Source: Ephydatia muelleri (taxonomy: Eukaryota > Porifera > Demospongiae > Spongillida > Spongillidae). From it: 64,000 bases of DNA. The notes below the pieces were generated by a model. That model had not been told where the DNA came from. It worked only from the letters and a program-made list of their open reading frames with translations, and searched no databases. The DNA lies in assembly GCA_013339895.1 (NCBI GenBank), contig JABACO010000014.1, positions 403,006 through 467,005 of the forward strand, written 5' to 3'. Shown piece after piece: positions 22,120-45,074 of the stretch (the stretch's first letter is position 1; every line of letters begins with the position of its first letter). A program made the translations under genes and the position numbers.

Positions 22120-25100
22120 TTTATTATTATTATTAATTATTGCGATATAATTTTGGAATACAAGATGCAATAAAATAGCACATTATTATTATTACATACA
22201 CTGTATGCACTACAATTCTACCTATCATTACCTACGCTACTCGCATGAGTCCTATGGCTGCAGACCCCCTCACTAAGATGGCTCTAGCTACAGACCTCAC
22301 CAGGGACATGTTGAGGCGACTATACATTTCATTTAGGACACTGGATTTGGGACTAGCTCGATGGATGGCTATAAACGAGGCAAGACGGGAAAAAACAGCC
22401 TGAGCCTCTTTCCCCCAGTGTCCAAAGGTCTCCACAGCTAGAGGAATGCATGTCCATCCGAGCTCCTGGCACTTCGTGTCGTTGGCTTCATGCTTTCTGC
22501 ATTCTGCTGCATAGGCTGCTGACCCTGCTGATGTGCTAGCATCCCTCAACATGGCTGGAGTTAAAGGACGGTTATATCAATAGCTGCTGGAGACCCTCTG
22601 ACCCAATCCTGAACAAGAACATCAGCTGGGCGAGTGTTTCTCTGAACCCTAGAGAGCCCAAAACCAGCTTCCACTCTCACAGAGAGGTGTGCTTGGCGAC
22701 AGAACTCAACAAAGATGTCGCGCAGGCGATTGTGTCGGGTGACCACATCCCCACCATGTCTACAAGAGGCAGCATGATGACCCAGAGGATCGAGAACCAA
22801 CTCTGGGCAAAAGGGGCAGGGAGAGGCCTTTGATGTGTTGAGACCAAGCCACCACCTAATGGCCGTTTGGTACTCTGCTGAGTCAAGGTGCAGTTTCAAA
22901 CTTGGAGAAGGGATAGCAGTAATCCAAGAACTGGCATGGGGAGAAGAAACTGAGAGCATGCGAGCCTTGTTCACCAGGGAAGCTGAAGACAGCAGAGAAT
23001 GGAATGCGAAAGAATCCAGCTTTTGAGACAGCGACTTCTGCTGGGGAGGAGAATTGAGCACTGATTCCATGGTGATGGAGTCCTGTGGAGAGACCCGGGC
23101 ATTGAAGCGAAGAATGGCCTGCTGTAAGTGAGTGTTGTCAGGGTTCCCCATTTCTAAAGATGCCACGGAAGAGATGAAGGCCGCACACGAGTGAAGAGAT
23201 AGAGAATGCAGGCCGAGCCCACCCAGCTTAGGACTAAGTTGAGCTTGCTGCCACTGTGGGTCTGGCACATCTATTGCTACACAAGAAGAGAAGCAAAGTC
23301 TCACTTCTTCATCAAAGAACTTCAAGGAATCTTCACAGAGATTGATGGGGGTGGTTCTAGCAAGGTGTACTAACTTGCAGTAGCCTCCGCACATGCGGAG
23401 GAGAGAGATGGCAACATGGAGATCAACTGCGGCAACATCCGAGACCTTGAAATTATTGTGTTTCTCAGCAAAGAAGCGAGAATGCACAATGTCACCGATA
23501 GGAGCCCCAAGGATCTCCAAGTTGGGTAAGATTGAGGACTTAACCAAAGCTGGAAAAAGTGAGATACCATTCCTACTGAACACTTCACACTTGGGATAAT
23601 TGATGAACAGACCCAAGTGGGGCCCCAACTCTTCAATTAGATGCAGAGCTCGTACTACAGCCGACCTCTCCCCCACCAGTATGCCATCATCCAGGTACCA
23701 AGCATTGAAGCTAAGGTTAATGCAATCGTCGTCAGCCTCTATGCTAGAAACAAGCTTATGGAGGACCAAAGCAAACAACATTGGGCCAAGGGGATCCCCC
23801 TGCTGAACACCTGACTGTGAGCTGATTGTGCCCATGGAATGCCACAAAAGAGAGTGAGAACCATAGCACCATGATACCCATGGTAGCAGTTCAGGGAAGA
23901 AGGAGGAACACTCATCAAGAACTACTTGCCTGGAAACCCTGTTAAATGCATTAGACATGTCTACCTTGCAGACTACGAAGTCCCCACTCATCCAGCCGTC
24001 ATCAATGCATTTTCTCAAATTGTGAACCACCCTTTCTACGCCTGCCTTACATGCCACGCCAAACTGAGAAGGCTGGAAAAAGGTGGAGAATTTATCCCTG
24101 AGGATTGAGCAAAGGCACTTTCCTGTGAGTCTTCGAAGTACTTCACCAACGACTATGGGTCTAATGTCAGTACATCGACCCTCACTGAATTTACCCTTGT
24201 TTAGTGCAATCAATCTACCACCAGATAAGAAAGCAGAAACACTTTTGGGGGCCTTACCTGAGGCTAGAATGTTGACAACCCCCTTCAGGGAGTCACAGAT
24301 TGGGGTTTGGAGAGGCACTGAAGCTGCATCAAGTAGATGTTGAATAGATAAGCCAGAGGGACCCGCCGAGGTACCTTTAGTGAAGGATCTCAAAATATGC
24401 AGGATGTCAAAGGAAGGGCCGAGGGTAATGGGGTTGCTGGCTATGTCTGGGATCGTGGGGTGAGGACAGGAAAGATTCTTGGACTGTAACAAGTTCAATG
24501 TTGTACTGTTAGAAGGTGCAATGCCACTGGAGAGCAGTATGCGGCAAGCCTTTCCCATCAATCCTGAACGGCCTAGTGAAATGGCTGAAGAGATTTCTTG
24601 ACTGTGTGTAGATGTCCTGGATGAACTGTGGAGGTTGGCTCGGGTTAAGGACATTGACCAGAGGGTGACCAGATCATTATTTAGCCACATCTTGCACAGT
24701 GACTCGATTGAGGTGTGCGGGTTGACGACACCTCTCTGCTTCAAAGAGGGAAGGACACACTTTGGGAGCATGAACAGCTTCAACCAAGCCTCTTCTGAGT
24801 TATGCCGGAGGACCTCTTTCAGGGCTGTTGACAAGGCTCGGGCAAATGCTGGCCTGGCTTTAGTAGGCACGAAGCGTAGAGTTGGGTGATGCAGCTGACA
24901 GACCTCCTCAAAGGTGGGAAGATTCTGGTTGATCTGTGGTTCTGGCGCTATGGAGGACTGGAGATGGGCTATTTGGTTGGTCAGACTCTGTGAGCAATGC
25001 TGAAGATGAGAGGCCTGCCTGGTGTTGGCCACTAACTGGGAACAGTGAGGACACACAAACAAATTTTGGTCCAAAAGCCACTCTGCAGGTACCTGACCAG

Positions 25101-25800
25101 GAAGGGCTCCACTGGCATGTAGGGACATGTGAATGCGCCACATGGATGGGGCTATAAGAGCTGTACACCCCTCAATGGTACACCGCTTTCTGATCGGTGT
25201 AACTGGGGGAGCTGAGTTGGACAGGAGGGAAAGATCCAGAGGTTGCCGGGGTTCCGCTAGGGGGCGCTGTGAATGAGAAGAAGGATTGCAAGACAGTGGC
25301 GAAGTAGGAAGAGATGAGACGGTATGCACCAGCGGGGGAGGGTGTTTGAAGGCAGCCCGGTAGAAGGTGGTTGGGAGTTAGACAGGACGAGCAATGCGTG
25401 TGGAGATGGCAATTGAGAAGAAAAAAGTGGCGACTGAGACAGGGCTAGAGGGAGTTGGGGCAAATGCAACGACTGTTGTGTCATAGAAAGCAATGGTTGA
25501 AAAGGAGAAGTGGATGGAATAATGACGTTTGGGGGAGCAGCATTAGCACAATTTCCCCTTCTCCCCGGGTAACAGTTCACACACGGGTGCTCCTCCCGAC
25601 AGCACTTGCAAGCCGTGCAACGGGCGCCTGAGGGGTGGCACTTGCAACAAGTAGCCGATTGTGACTCCCGCTCCAGGGAGGGTGGCGATGGTGATTGGGA
25701 CTGAGAAAAGGAACAAGGCCTTGAGGCTAACTGCTGATTCGTTGCCCAAGGTAACGTCAATGAGGGATCAATACACCCAGATGACGACTGCTGCATATTT
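22120..25800 (-). mobile_element. LINE with restriction-like endonuclease (R2/NeSL-like), nearly complete
   Basis: The main ORF (25329 to 22561, 922 residues) has N-terminal C2H2-type fingers (CTIEGC..., CPHCSQL...), then reverse transcriptase: CKVDMSNAFNRVSRQ, GVQQGDPLGP and YLDD. Next come a CPFC...H...C knuckle and an endonuclease segment ending PADVLVQDWVRGSPAAIDIT. This N-terminal-finger/RT/C-terminal-endonuclease order is that of early-branching LINEs such as R2 and NeSL. An upstream Cys-rich stretch (25796 to 25330; CCKCH, CTACKCC, CVNC) belongs to the same protein in another frame. The C-terminal tail (22552-22232; LGWTCIPLAVETFGHWGKEA) is also shifted by a small deletion. A TAA-rich 3' tail lies at 22119-22141. 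Only two frame breaks suggest a recent insertion. Confidence 0.85.
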
Positions 25801-27924
25801 TGAGGGCAAGACGATGCTGAGGGGCTCGGAAGTGATGACGGATGCTCTGAAGATTATTATTGCAAGCATACACGGAAAACACAGCAGCAGTATTAAACAT
25901 TAGACTAAACACCTAGGAGCTTCATGTATGTACTGCATGTAGGCCTACAGTTCAACTCTAAAATCGCATTATTTTTTATTTTGCGAGTGCGTTGTGATTA
26001 GTCTGGGGACCAATAACCTGGCATTTGCATAAAGCCACGCGTCTGGTCCCCAGACCAGTTAAGGATGTTATGTCCCACATGCTCCTTCATGTGTGTGTAC
26101 ATGTGAGAGTGTTTTGTGCCTGTGTGTGTGTACATGTGTGGGGTGTTGAGAGTGTTTTGTGTCTGTGTGTGTGTGTGTACATGTGTGGGGTGTTGAGAGT
26201 GTTTTGTGCCTGTGTGTGAGGTATGTGTGCGGAGTCTGAACTCTTAGAGCTTCCAAAATTGATCCTTGTGTTGTTTTTTGATCCGCTGAAGGTACAATGA
26301 TGAACTTGTGACGTTGTCAATGTAAATCACGATTTGCAATAAGCAAACAAAGGTTCAAAGTGCTATTTTTAAGCATAACTCCTGCGCGGCATGTAGTTAA
26401 GGACTCAGATTTTTATTAACACAGGGTACCTATTACAGTTGCAAGTTCGTTCGCTTTTAGTCACATTGGCTGGGAAGATCGGTCCCGATTTGTACGTCTT
26501 GCGGGGTGTTTCTGTGATTTGGACAGATTACGATTGGTAAGGTACGTGAATAACTTTTTATATTTTTTCTAAAGGTCTCATAACGCTCGTCAAAAGCGAA
26601 GAAGCTTGCTAACGTGCGGGTTTGTTAGCAGGAACTGAGACTACGAAGCGTACTAACGTACGACGACTGCTGTAAGCGCGCGCGGTAGCTCATAACGTTA
26701 GCGATTAATTAATTTAATTAGGAAAGCTATGACTAACAGAAAAATAACCTTTGACTCAGTTTTCAGTGTTTCATAGACGAGATCACCACTTTTGGAAAGC
26801 ATAGTAAGTAGCTGATTTTGATAAGCTATCTTAACTTAGAAGCCACGGCACTGAAGTTGTTGATCACATCATCATGACATGCTCTCAAGAGCAGTGTCCC
26901 ATCGAACTGTGCACTTTCAGATCAGCTGTGTCTGGGTCTTCTATTCAATATATACATGAAATGGTAACATCAAATGCATAGATCATATCAGAAACCAGAG
27001 GACATGAAGTTTACAAATACATTTTGTCATAGATGGCAGGAACCATTGTGTCGAGCCATTCTGATACCTAGTCCGAAAGTAAACACCCTAGATAGTAATG
27101 CTTGATGCATGTGCATAGTTCAGATTATGTCATTATGTAATTAGTAATTCAATTTTCCATGTTGATTTTAGTAGATCAATAATGAACAATAGAAGACCGA
27201 TACAGAAAACTGGTTGAAATTCAATTTGAAAATAAAAATGGAGATGACTGGGGACGATTTCTAGGATATGTCATTTTGTAATAATCCTGACCAGTCTGAG
27301 GCACAGTGCATGATGACACATCTATATAGACCAGTCTGAGGCACAGTGCATGATGACACACCTATATAGACCAGTCTGAGGCACAGTGCATGATGACACA
27401 CCTATATAGAATCTTAATTAAAGGACATTTGAATATGTTTCTGTGTTTGCAAGATGGAATACCTTTGAAACCCACAAGAGATACTATCTTTTAAAAAGCA
27501 TTTAAAAGCTGCTCATGTCAGCCATAATTCGCCCTTGAGATACTGTCAGTGTTGAAGAGGTTTAGATATGTTGCCCCTGTGTCGTAAAATGAGTACACTA
27601 TGAGATAAAAATAGCTATATTCTTGAGATAGTATTTCACACCAATAACACGTGACGTGATAGATGACTAAAACCCTCCTCCCCCTTCTCCTTTCCCTCCC
27701 CATATTGCAGTATACGCACTGAACTGTTCACAGATAAGGGGTGGGACCTCAAGTAGGGGGTGGAGCTAGGGGGTGGGACCTCAAGTAGGGGGTGGAGCTA
27801 GGGGGTGGAGCTATATTGGAACGTTATTGGAAGAACAATGATTTAAGTTGAACAAGCAATGAGATTAAAATATGCACGTACATTTACACAGATGACAGAC
27901 ATGTAGCTTTATGATTGTGTATCG
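25801..27924. other. Intergenic with small repeats, no gene
   Basis: Holds a short inverted repeat (25998-26062, ends AGTCTGGGGACCA and TGGTCCCCAGAC), a TG-rich minisatellite (26090-26225), three exact-like copies of a 40-bp unit (27289-27408, CCAGTCTGAGGCACAGTGCA...), and a GGGGTGGGACCTCAAGTAGG tandem (27735-27820). No exon recognised. Confidence 0.75.
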
Positions 27925-37608
<9,684 letters not shown>

Positions 37609-37829
37609 CGCGAAGTGAGCCGCACCGAAGCAAAGCTTTGCTACTACCGGTATGGATTGACTCTTGCCCGTACAACCCTGCTTGCGTGATAAATCACTTC
37701 CGGTTGTAGCATTTGATATCGAGCAGTGCTTTATTCGTGTATTTTGGCAGACGGGTGACGTTGCATCATGAACTAAATTGATTCATAGCAAGCCTTTGAT
37801 CTAGAGTTCCGCTTCACTCGGTATTTGGA
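37609..37829. promoter_or_regulatory. 5' flank of the beta-helix gene
   Basis: The region upstream (minus strand) of the start at 37608 should hold its promoter. No convincing TATA box or other core motif is seen. Confidence 0.3.
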
Positions 37830-38110
37830 CAAGTAAATAAAAACATTCTCTATACGAGAAAGTTGGTGGCATATAGGATTGAAAGACAATGGTGGTGTAA
37901 AAAGCACGGAAGCAAGATTTGGCTGGAATGGGACTGGGTAAAATGAACTAGGCCTATATTTAGCACACTTCTATGCATAAATATAGGTCTAATTCATTTT
38001 ACCCAGTCCCATTCCAGTCAAATCTTGCTTCCGTGCTTTTTACACCACCATTGTCTTTCAATCCTATATGCCACCAACTTTCTCGTATAGAGAATGTTTT
38101 TATTTACTTG
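37830..38110. repeat. Palindromic MITE, 281 bp
   Basis: Arms of about 120 bp are near-perfect inverse copies (CAAGTAAATAAAAACATTCT at the left, AGAATGTTTTTATTTACTTG at the right) around a loop of about 40 bases. No ORF. Terminal words resemble those of the element at 19405-19698. Read-through RNA would form a long hairpin. Confidence 0.9.
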
Positions 38111-38837
<727 letters not shown>

Positions 38838-38959
38838 GACATGCATGCCTGAGTGTGTGAATACTTAAATTTTTGCTAAATATAGGGGAGAAAGTAATTA
38901 ATGAGATTTCTTTCTCCCAATAGTTACTCCTTGTACAAACCCAACCCTTGTGCAATAAT

Positions 38960-39115
38960 GACTAGTGGTGCCCCTTCCAGCTATGGCACTGCCACCACCA
39001 CCACCACCTCCAGCATGGCCACCACTACCACCACCTCCAGCATGGCCACCACCACCACCTCCAGCATGGCCAGCACCACCACTATCACCTTCAAACTGAC
39101 TCACAACAGTATAAA
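38960..39115. repeat. ACCACCACCTCCAGCATGGCC trinucleotide-like repeat
   Basis: Three to four units of a 30-33 bp ACC-rich repeat. Open frames (Thr/Ser/Ala-rich on plus, Gly-rich on minus) are compositional. Confidence 0.75.
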
Positions 39116-41494
39116 GCAAGGCCATCAGGTGGGTGGGGTGGGGGGGGAGGGGGCCTAATAAACATATCATGATCCACCCCCATCTCTGTCCAGATTGTGG
39201 GATTCACTTAGCATTGTTCTCTTCTGATGATTTCTTTATACTGCCTATAAGAGTCTTGCTCCAGTAGCGGATCCAGGGGGGGGGGGGGGGGGGGGGGGGG
39301 GTGTAGTATATTCCTATTTAGTGCCTGCGCGCATGCGCAGTGTGCGACTAGTGTTGTGCTGTTCCTTAGGCCAGAGTTGTACGTTTATGTGCTCCTGAAC
39401 TTACTATATTATACTGGCGACGAGGGTGGGATGGCGAAATTCGGCCATCTTCAGGAGTTCGATACGGACCTGGAACCTATCACCGCTTATCTCGAGCGTG
39501 TGGAACTGTATTTCTCTGCTAATGGTATCGGTGAGGACAAAAAGCTAGCGATACTACTTAGCGTAATTGGACCCAAGACGTACGGGGTGCTGAGGAATCT
39601 TCTGGCGCCTTCTAGGCCACAAGAGAAGAAGTTCAGCGAAGTGACAGAGGTGTTAATACGCCATTTTGAGCCGAAACTTATTGTTATTGCTGAGCGGTTT
39701 AGTTTTTACCGCCGTAGTCAATTGGTAGGGGAAAGTGTAGCGGATTTTGTGGCAGAGCTACGACGTCTAGCGAGAAACTGCCAATTTGGAGACTTTCTGG
39801 ACGAAGCTTTGCGGGATCGCTTGGTGTGTGGATTACAGAACGAGGCCATACAAAGGAGATTACTGACAGAGGCAAAGCTTACATTCGCTGGTGCCTTAGA
39901 ATTAGCCAAGGCACAGGAAGCAGCAGAGTTACAGGCTAAGCAATTTAAGGACCCTGACATAGGCGTTCATAAACTATCAAGAACAAGGCTTTCTGAAAAG
40001 GATACAAGAGAGCAATGCACTCATTGTGGACGAAGAAATCATCCTCCAGATCAATGCCGGTTGAAGGATTGTACTTGTCACAAATGCGGTGAGAAAGGGC
40101 ATATAGCTCGGGTATGTAAGAATAGAAGCCAGGCTAAATGGGTGGGTGCAGAGGAGGACCCAGGGGTTGAGCAAAGTTATGTGATATCTTGTGTTGGGAA
40201 GAGTCATTCTCCAGCAATGGTGGCTAAGGTTTGTATTAATGGTTCCTGGATACGAATGGAAGTAGATACTGGGGCAGCAGTGTCAATTGTATCAGAGTGC
40301 ACGTATAGAGGTCTGCGTTCTGTTACATTGAAAAAGTCCCGAGTATTTTTGAGAACATATTCTGCAGAACCTTTGGTTGTGTTAGGAGAAGCTGATGTTG
40401 AAGTGCAATATAAAGGACAGCCACTGAAACTTAGACTAATTGTGGTTAAGGGAGATGGGCCAAGTTTGATGGGCAGAGAGTGGATACGTCGGATGGAGAT
40501 AGATTGGAAGACACTGTGTCGGGATTCACGCTTGGCAATTCACCAAGTGCCCAGTCAGGTGCTGGGTTCTCCTGTAGAAAGCTTAATTCAACGATACAGT
40601 GACTTGTTTCGCAATGATCTAGGCAAGATGAGGTATTTCAAAGCTACCCTGAAGTTGCTACCAGATGTACAGCCGAAATTTCATCGACCAAGGCCTGTCC
40701 CTTTTGCTCTAAAGGAGGCAGTGGAGAGGCAACTAGATCGACTTGAGGAGGCTGGCGTCATTGAAAAAGTAACACATTGTGAGTGGGCAGCTCCTGTAGT
40801 AGTCGTACCTAAGAAGAATGGTACAGTGCGACTGTGTGGTGATTATAAAGTGTCCATAAATCAGGCATTGATGGTAGACCAGTATCCTCTGCCTAAGCCC
40901 AGTGATTTGTTTGCTGCTCTTTCAGGTGGCAAGTGGTTACCAAACTGGATTTAGCTCAAGCCTATACACAGATGGAGCTTGATGAGGTATCTCGGCAATT
41001 TGTTGCCATTAACACACATCGTGCGCTTTACCGGTACACACGCTTACCATTTGGAATTGCTTCAGCTCCTGCAATTTTCAACGAGCCATGGATACAATTC
41101 TTCAAGGAATGTCGGGGGTGTTATGCTACTTAGATGACACATTGATAGTAGGAAAGAACAAAGAGGAACATCTCGCTAACCGTAGAGGAGGTGCTGAAGC
41201 GTTTACAGAATGAAGGGTTGAGAGTGAACAAAGAAAAATGTTGTTTTCTTACTACATCTGTGCAATATCTGGGTCACAGGATTGATGCCAATGGAATCCA
41301 TGCTACTGGAGAGAAGTTAGACGCCGTTTTGATGGCCCCAGTACCCAGTGGTGTGCCTCAACTTCGGTCATTTTTGGGGATGATAAATTATTACTCAAAA
41401 TTCATTCCAAACCTGGCAACACTTCTTAATCCTCTTAATGAGCTGCTCAGAAAGGATGTTCAGTGGAAATGGACTGATCAGCGTGAGCAGGCAT

Positions 41495-42494
41495 NNNNNN
41501 NNNNNNNNNNNNNNNNNNNNNNNNNNNNNNNNNNNNNNNNNNNNNNNNNNNNNNNNNNNNNNNNNNNNNNNNNNNNNNNNNNNNNNNNNNNNNNNNNNNN
41601 NNNNNNNNNNNNNNNNNNNNNNNNNNNNNNNNNNNNNNNNNNNNNNNNNNNNNNNNNNNNNNNNNNNNNNNNNNNNNNNNNNNNNNNNNNNNNNNNNNNN
41701 NNNNNNNNNNNNNNNNNNNNNNNNNNNNNNNNNNNNNNNNNNNNNNNNNNNNNNNNNNNNNNNNNNNNNNNNNNNNNNNNNNNNNNNNNNNNNNNNNNNN
41801 NNNNNNNNNNNNNNNNNNNNNNNNNNNNNNNNNNNNNNNNNNNNNNNNNNNNNNNNNNNNNNNNNNNNNNNNNNNNNNNNNNNNNNNNNNNNNNNNNNNN
41901 NNNNNNNNNNNNNNNNNNNNNNNNNNNNNNNNNNNNNNNNNNNNNNNNNNNNNNNNNNNNNNNNNNNNNNNNNNNNNNNNNNNNNNNNNNNNNNNNNNNN
42001 NNNNNNNNNNNNNNNNNNNNNNNNNNNNNNNNNNNNNNNNNNNNNNNNNNNNNNNNNNNNNNNNNNNNNNNNNNNNNNNNNNNNNNNNNNNNNNNNNNNN
42101 NNNNNNNNNNNNNNNNNNNNNNNNNNNNNNNNNNNNNNNNNNNNNNNNNNNNNNNNNNNNNNNNNNNNNNNNNNNNNNNNNNNNNNNNNNNNNNNNNNNN
42201 NNNNNNNNNNNNNNNNNNNNNNNNNNNNNNNNNNNNNNNNNNNNNNNNNNNNNNNNNNNNNNNNNNNNNNNNNNNNNNNNNNNNNNNNNNNNNNNNNNNN
42301 NNNNNNNNNNNNNNNNNNNNNNNNNNNNNNNNNNNNNNNNNNNNNNNNNNNNNNNNNNNNNNNNNNNNNNNNNNNNNNNNNNNNNNNNNNNNNNNNNNNN
42401 NNNNNNNNNNNNNNNNNNNNNNNNNNNNNNNNNNNNNNNNNNNNNNNNNNNNNNNNNNNNNNNNNNNNNNNNNNNNNNNNNNNNNNNNNNNNNN
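41495..42494. other. Assembly gap (1000 N)
   Basis: Exactly 1000 N, so a size placeholder. It is followed by a poly-C run (42495-42542) and a terminus-like sequence CCTGGATCCG (about 42569-42578). Confidence 0.98.
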
Positions 42495-42500
42495 CCCCCC

Positions 42501-42544
<44 letters not shown>

Positions 42545-42778
42545 ACCACCCCCATAAAACAAATTCCTGGATCCGGGGCTGGGCATGTGCTTCGAAGAAA
42601 ACTTCAACGCGCACGCGCTTTGCATGGGCAACGCCCATACTAATATTTAATAATTGGCCGCACCAACTTTGGACAGAGTGCGCCGGGCCTGCCATTGCAA
42701 GTTCTAACACTTCTGTGCTATTCTTTTTCCATTGAATGCCCACTTTCAATTCTTCCACACTCATTCCCTACGACTCAC

Positions 42779-43007
42779 TGGTTGAGCATATCCCTCCAGT
42801 GGTGGTTGCACTGGGACTGGCTATGTTGCTCAGCCCTAGGAGGCCATTGGAGAGCACCCAATAGGTGAAGAGGTGTGCCAAACAGTAGCCATCCCACACC
42901 TTCCCCTGGCCATCTCCTGTGTTGAACTTGTTCAGGAGCACTGAGGCATCGGATATGTCCTCTTGCGTGTTGTATGTGCTGCCAGAGTAGGAGGTGTGAA
43001 TCATGAT
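42779..43007 (-). CDS. ADAM-like metalloprotease exon (isolated)
   Basis: A single exon with acceptor CCCTTCCAG before 43007 and donor GTGAGT after 42779, open throughout (76 codons plus one base). It reads IMIHTSYSGSTYNTQEDISD, then WDGYCLAHLFTYWVLSNG, then LLGLSNIASPSATTTGGICS. The order CLAH.FT, G.LGL, P...GGICS matches the region just before the zinc-binding helix in ADAM10/reprolysin-type proteases. The HExxH helix would be in the next exon, which is not seen nearby. Flanks are transposon ends and a gap. It may be a misplaced contig, a host gene interrupted by elements, or an exon pseudogene. Confidence 0.6.
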
Positions 43008-43029
43008 CTGGAAGGGAACATGTTATGAG

Positions 43030-43078
43030 TTAGTGGGTGCTGTGTGTTGTATGTGTGTGTGTGTACGTGTGTGTGTGT

Positions 43079-43113
<35 letters not shown>

Positions 43114-44160
43114 TGTATGTGTGTGTGTGTTGTATGTGTGTGTGTTGTATGTGTGTGTGTTGTGCCATAGATAATAGCTTTCAGTAGCTAGGGGGTCTGG
43201 AAGGTCGCTGTCAGTTCCTAGTAACCCGGACGAGGAGATCGCGCGCTCTTAGATCCGCCACTGCAGAGGGAGCCAAAAAGAACACATCCAAGGTTGAAGG
43301 GAAGTTACGTAGCCATAAGTCGTCGCCACGTGATTATAATTGGGCACTGTCCTTATATGGCTTGTCCCTGTCGCCCGTATCGTATATACCATTTTGTGAT
43401 TGTCCGCTTCGAATTCTATATAGAACGACCACATTGACAAATGTGGATATGCACACACGCATATGGAAAAGTAGCAACAGAAAAGGGACGTTGATTTCCC
43501 AGCTGTCATACTCATAGCCCCACCACGTGGTCGAATATAAAAAGCTATAGGCCTATAGTGGCCTTACTTAACTTATACACTTAGCCTTCAGTGATGCCTT
43601 AGTTTTTCAGAAAACAAGCACACGTAGTTTAATACGTATCGTGTTTATCGAATAGACCTAGGACTACTCCGCGTTTGACAGACCATAAACTTCAATCGGC
43701 TTAGTATCGAACCAAAAACATGCGCTCCTATATAGTCCCAAACTAAGAACATACCAAGTTTGCGTGCAGTTAAGTTCCTTACTTCCAACGCGGCCAGAAC
43801 TGAACGCCCCAATTTACTGTCACGGGCGTTTGTTAATTATTCAACTGAACTAGGTACCCTCATGACCAAAAGTGCCCCAGGAACCCAGGGGAAGAAGCCT
43901 ATGGGCATGAGAACCTGGTAGAAAGTTACCTTGATCATAGTAGCATCATCTGAAATGAGTCAAACAATACCTTCCCATCTTACATTCTGAGTAACAATAA
44001 AGAACAGTGATAAAAAATCATTATAAAAAGCAATTTTCCATACATCTCTATGGAGGAGTACTAATCCTTATGAGGAACCTCGCAGCAGTGGCTGAAAATT
44101 CCATCAACCTGGCAGAGTGATAGCTTATCATGTTATCCATCATGGTGCTTCTTTCAAACT
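43030..44160. other. Repeat-rich stretch without genes
   Basis: TG microsatellite (43040-43162), an element end reading inward CAGTGGCGGATCT (about 43250-43262), then AT-rich sequence with no recognised gene up to the integrase tail of the LTR element. Confidence 0.6.
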
Positions 44161-44999
44161 TAAATAGCAACTTTCCCTGATTTATGGTATTCAAAAATGA
44201 ACTTTACCCCATACATTTCTATGGACGCGTGCGCGGGAAATGTGACGGACGTTTGCAAAATTGGCCAGGAATTGCTAATGAGCGTCCGAAATTTCTCGCA
44301 ATGATTCATGATAAACATGCAAGAGGAAGAGAATTTGTGGTGGGTCAAAATGTAATGGTTCGGAATCTACTCAACGGTCCTAAGTGGGTTTCCAGAGTGA
44401 TTTCAGAACGGAGAGGACCACTAACCTACCTGGTGGAGGTAGGACCCAACCAGTATTGGCGGCGACATGTTGACCACATAAGGGATAAGGGGGATTCTAC
44501 CTTACGAGAGGGCACTGAGGAAGGGAAAAGCTTTGGAATACCTGATGGACCAATTCAGGCAGACTCAGCAATGGATATTCCAGAGCAAGATACAAATGAA
44601 CCCTATATGAATGACCAGTATCCTGGAAGAGTGGCTGAATATCCAGCAGTGGAGAACACCGAGTTACCTGAACCAGTGGCTGAACCTCCTGTAGTAAATG
44701 AACATCTACCTGCACCTGAAACTGGGATTCATCGATACCCTCAACGTCAACGTAGACCACCAGACCGCTATTGATGAACTGTAATCAGACATTTTAGTGT
44801 GAGGGAGTGTAGTATAGTTGTGTATATTCCTATTTAGTGCCTGCGCGCATGCGCAGTGTGCGACTAGTGTTGTGCTGTTCCTTAGGCCAGAGTTGTACGT
44901 TTATGTGCTCCTGAACTTACTATATTATAGGGGGGCACAACGGGCCCGTGCCCCCCCCTTAAGTTAGCAATTCAATGATTGTAAACAAATGCGAGGATA

Positions 45000-45000
<1 letters not shown>

Positions 45001-45035
<35 letters not shown>
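45001..45035. repeat. Poly-G run
   Basis: About 34 consecutive G inside the hAT-like element. Poly-G/C runs recur at 39281-39301, 42502-42542, 46261-46272 and 47856-47889. Confidence 0.95.
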
Positions 45036-45074
45036 CTTAGATTGAATAATTCAATTTAAAACAGCGCAGACCAC

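Larger units (their letters stand above)
39302..44929 (+). mobile_element. Ty3/Gypsy LTR retrotransposon, broken, with a gap inside
   Basis: Short LTRs at 39302-39413 and 44808-44929 (TGTAGTATA...TATATTATA) are almost identical apart from one short length difference, so the insertion looks young. Internal parts in order are a gag-like region, a CCHC zinc knuckle, an aspartic protease with the DTGA motif, a reverse transcriptase, then the N gap. Near the right end is the C-terminal part of an integrase. The reading frame is interrupted about two or three times and the middle is not assembled, so it is treated as a fossil. It is nested in a hAT-like element. A host-like exon (42779-43007) lies between its two halves. 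Confidence 0.8.

Noticed and set aside
23370-24889. Plus- and minus-strand ORFs inside the LINE at 22120-25800
   Set aside because: They are shadows of the 922-codon reverse-transcriptase frame.
38901-39158. Thr/Ser-rich mucin-like protein
   Set aside because: Short ACC-rich repeat with equal openness on the opposite strand and no splice or start context.
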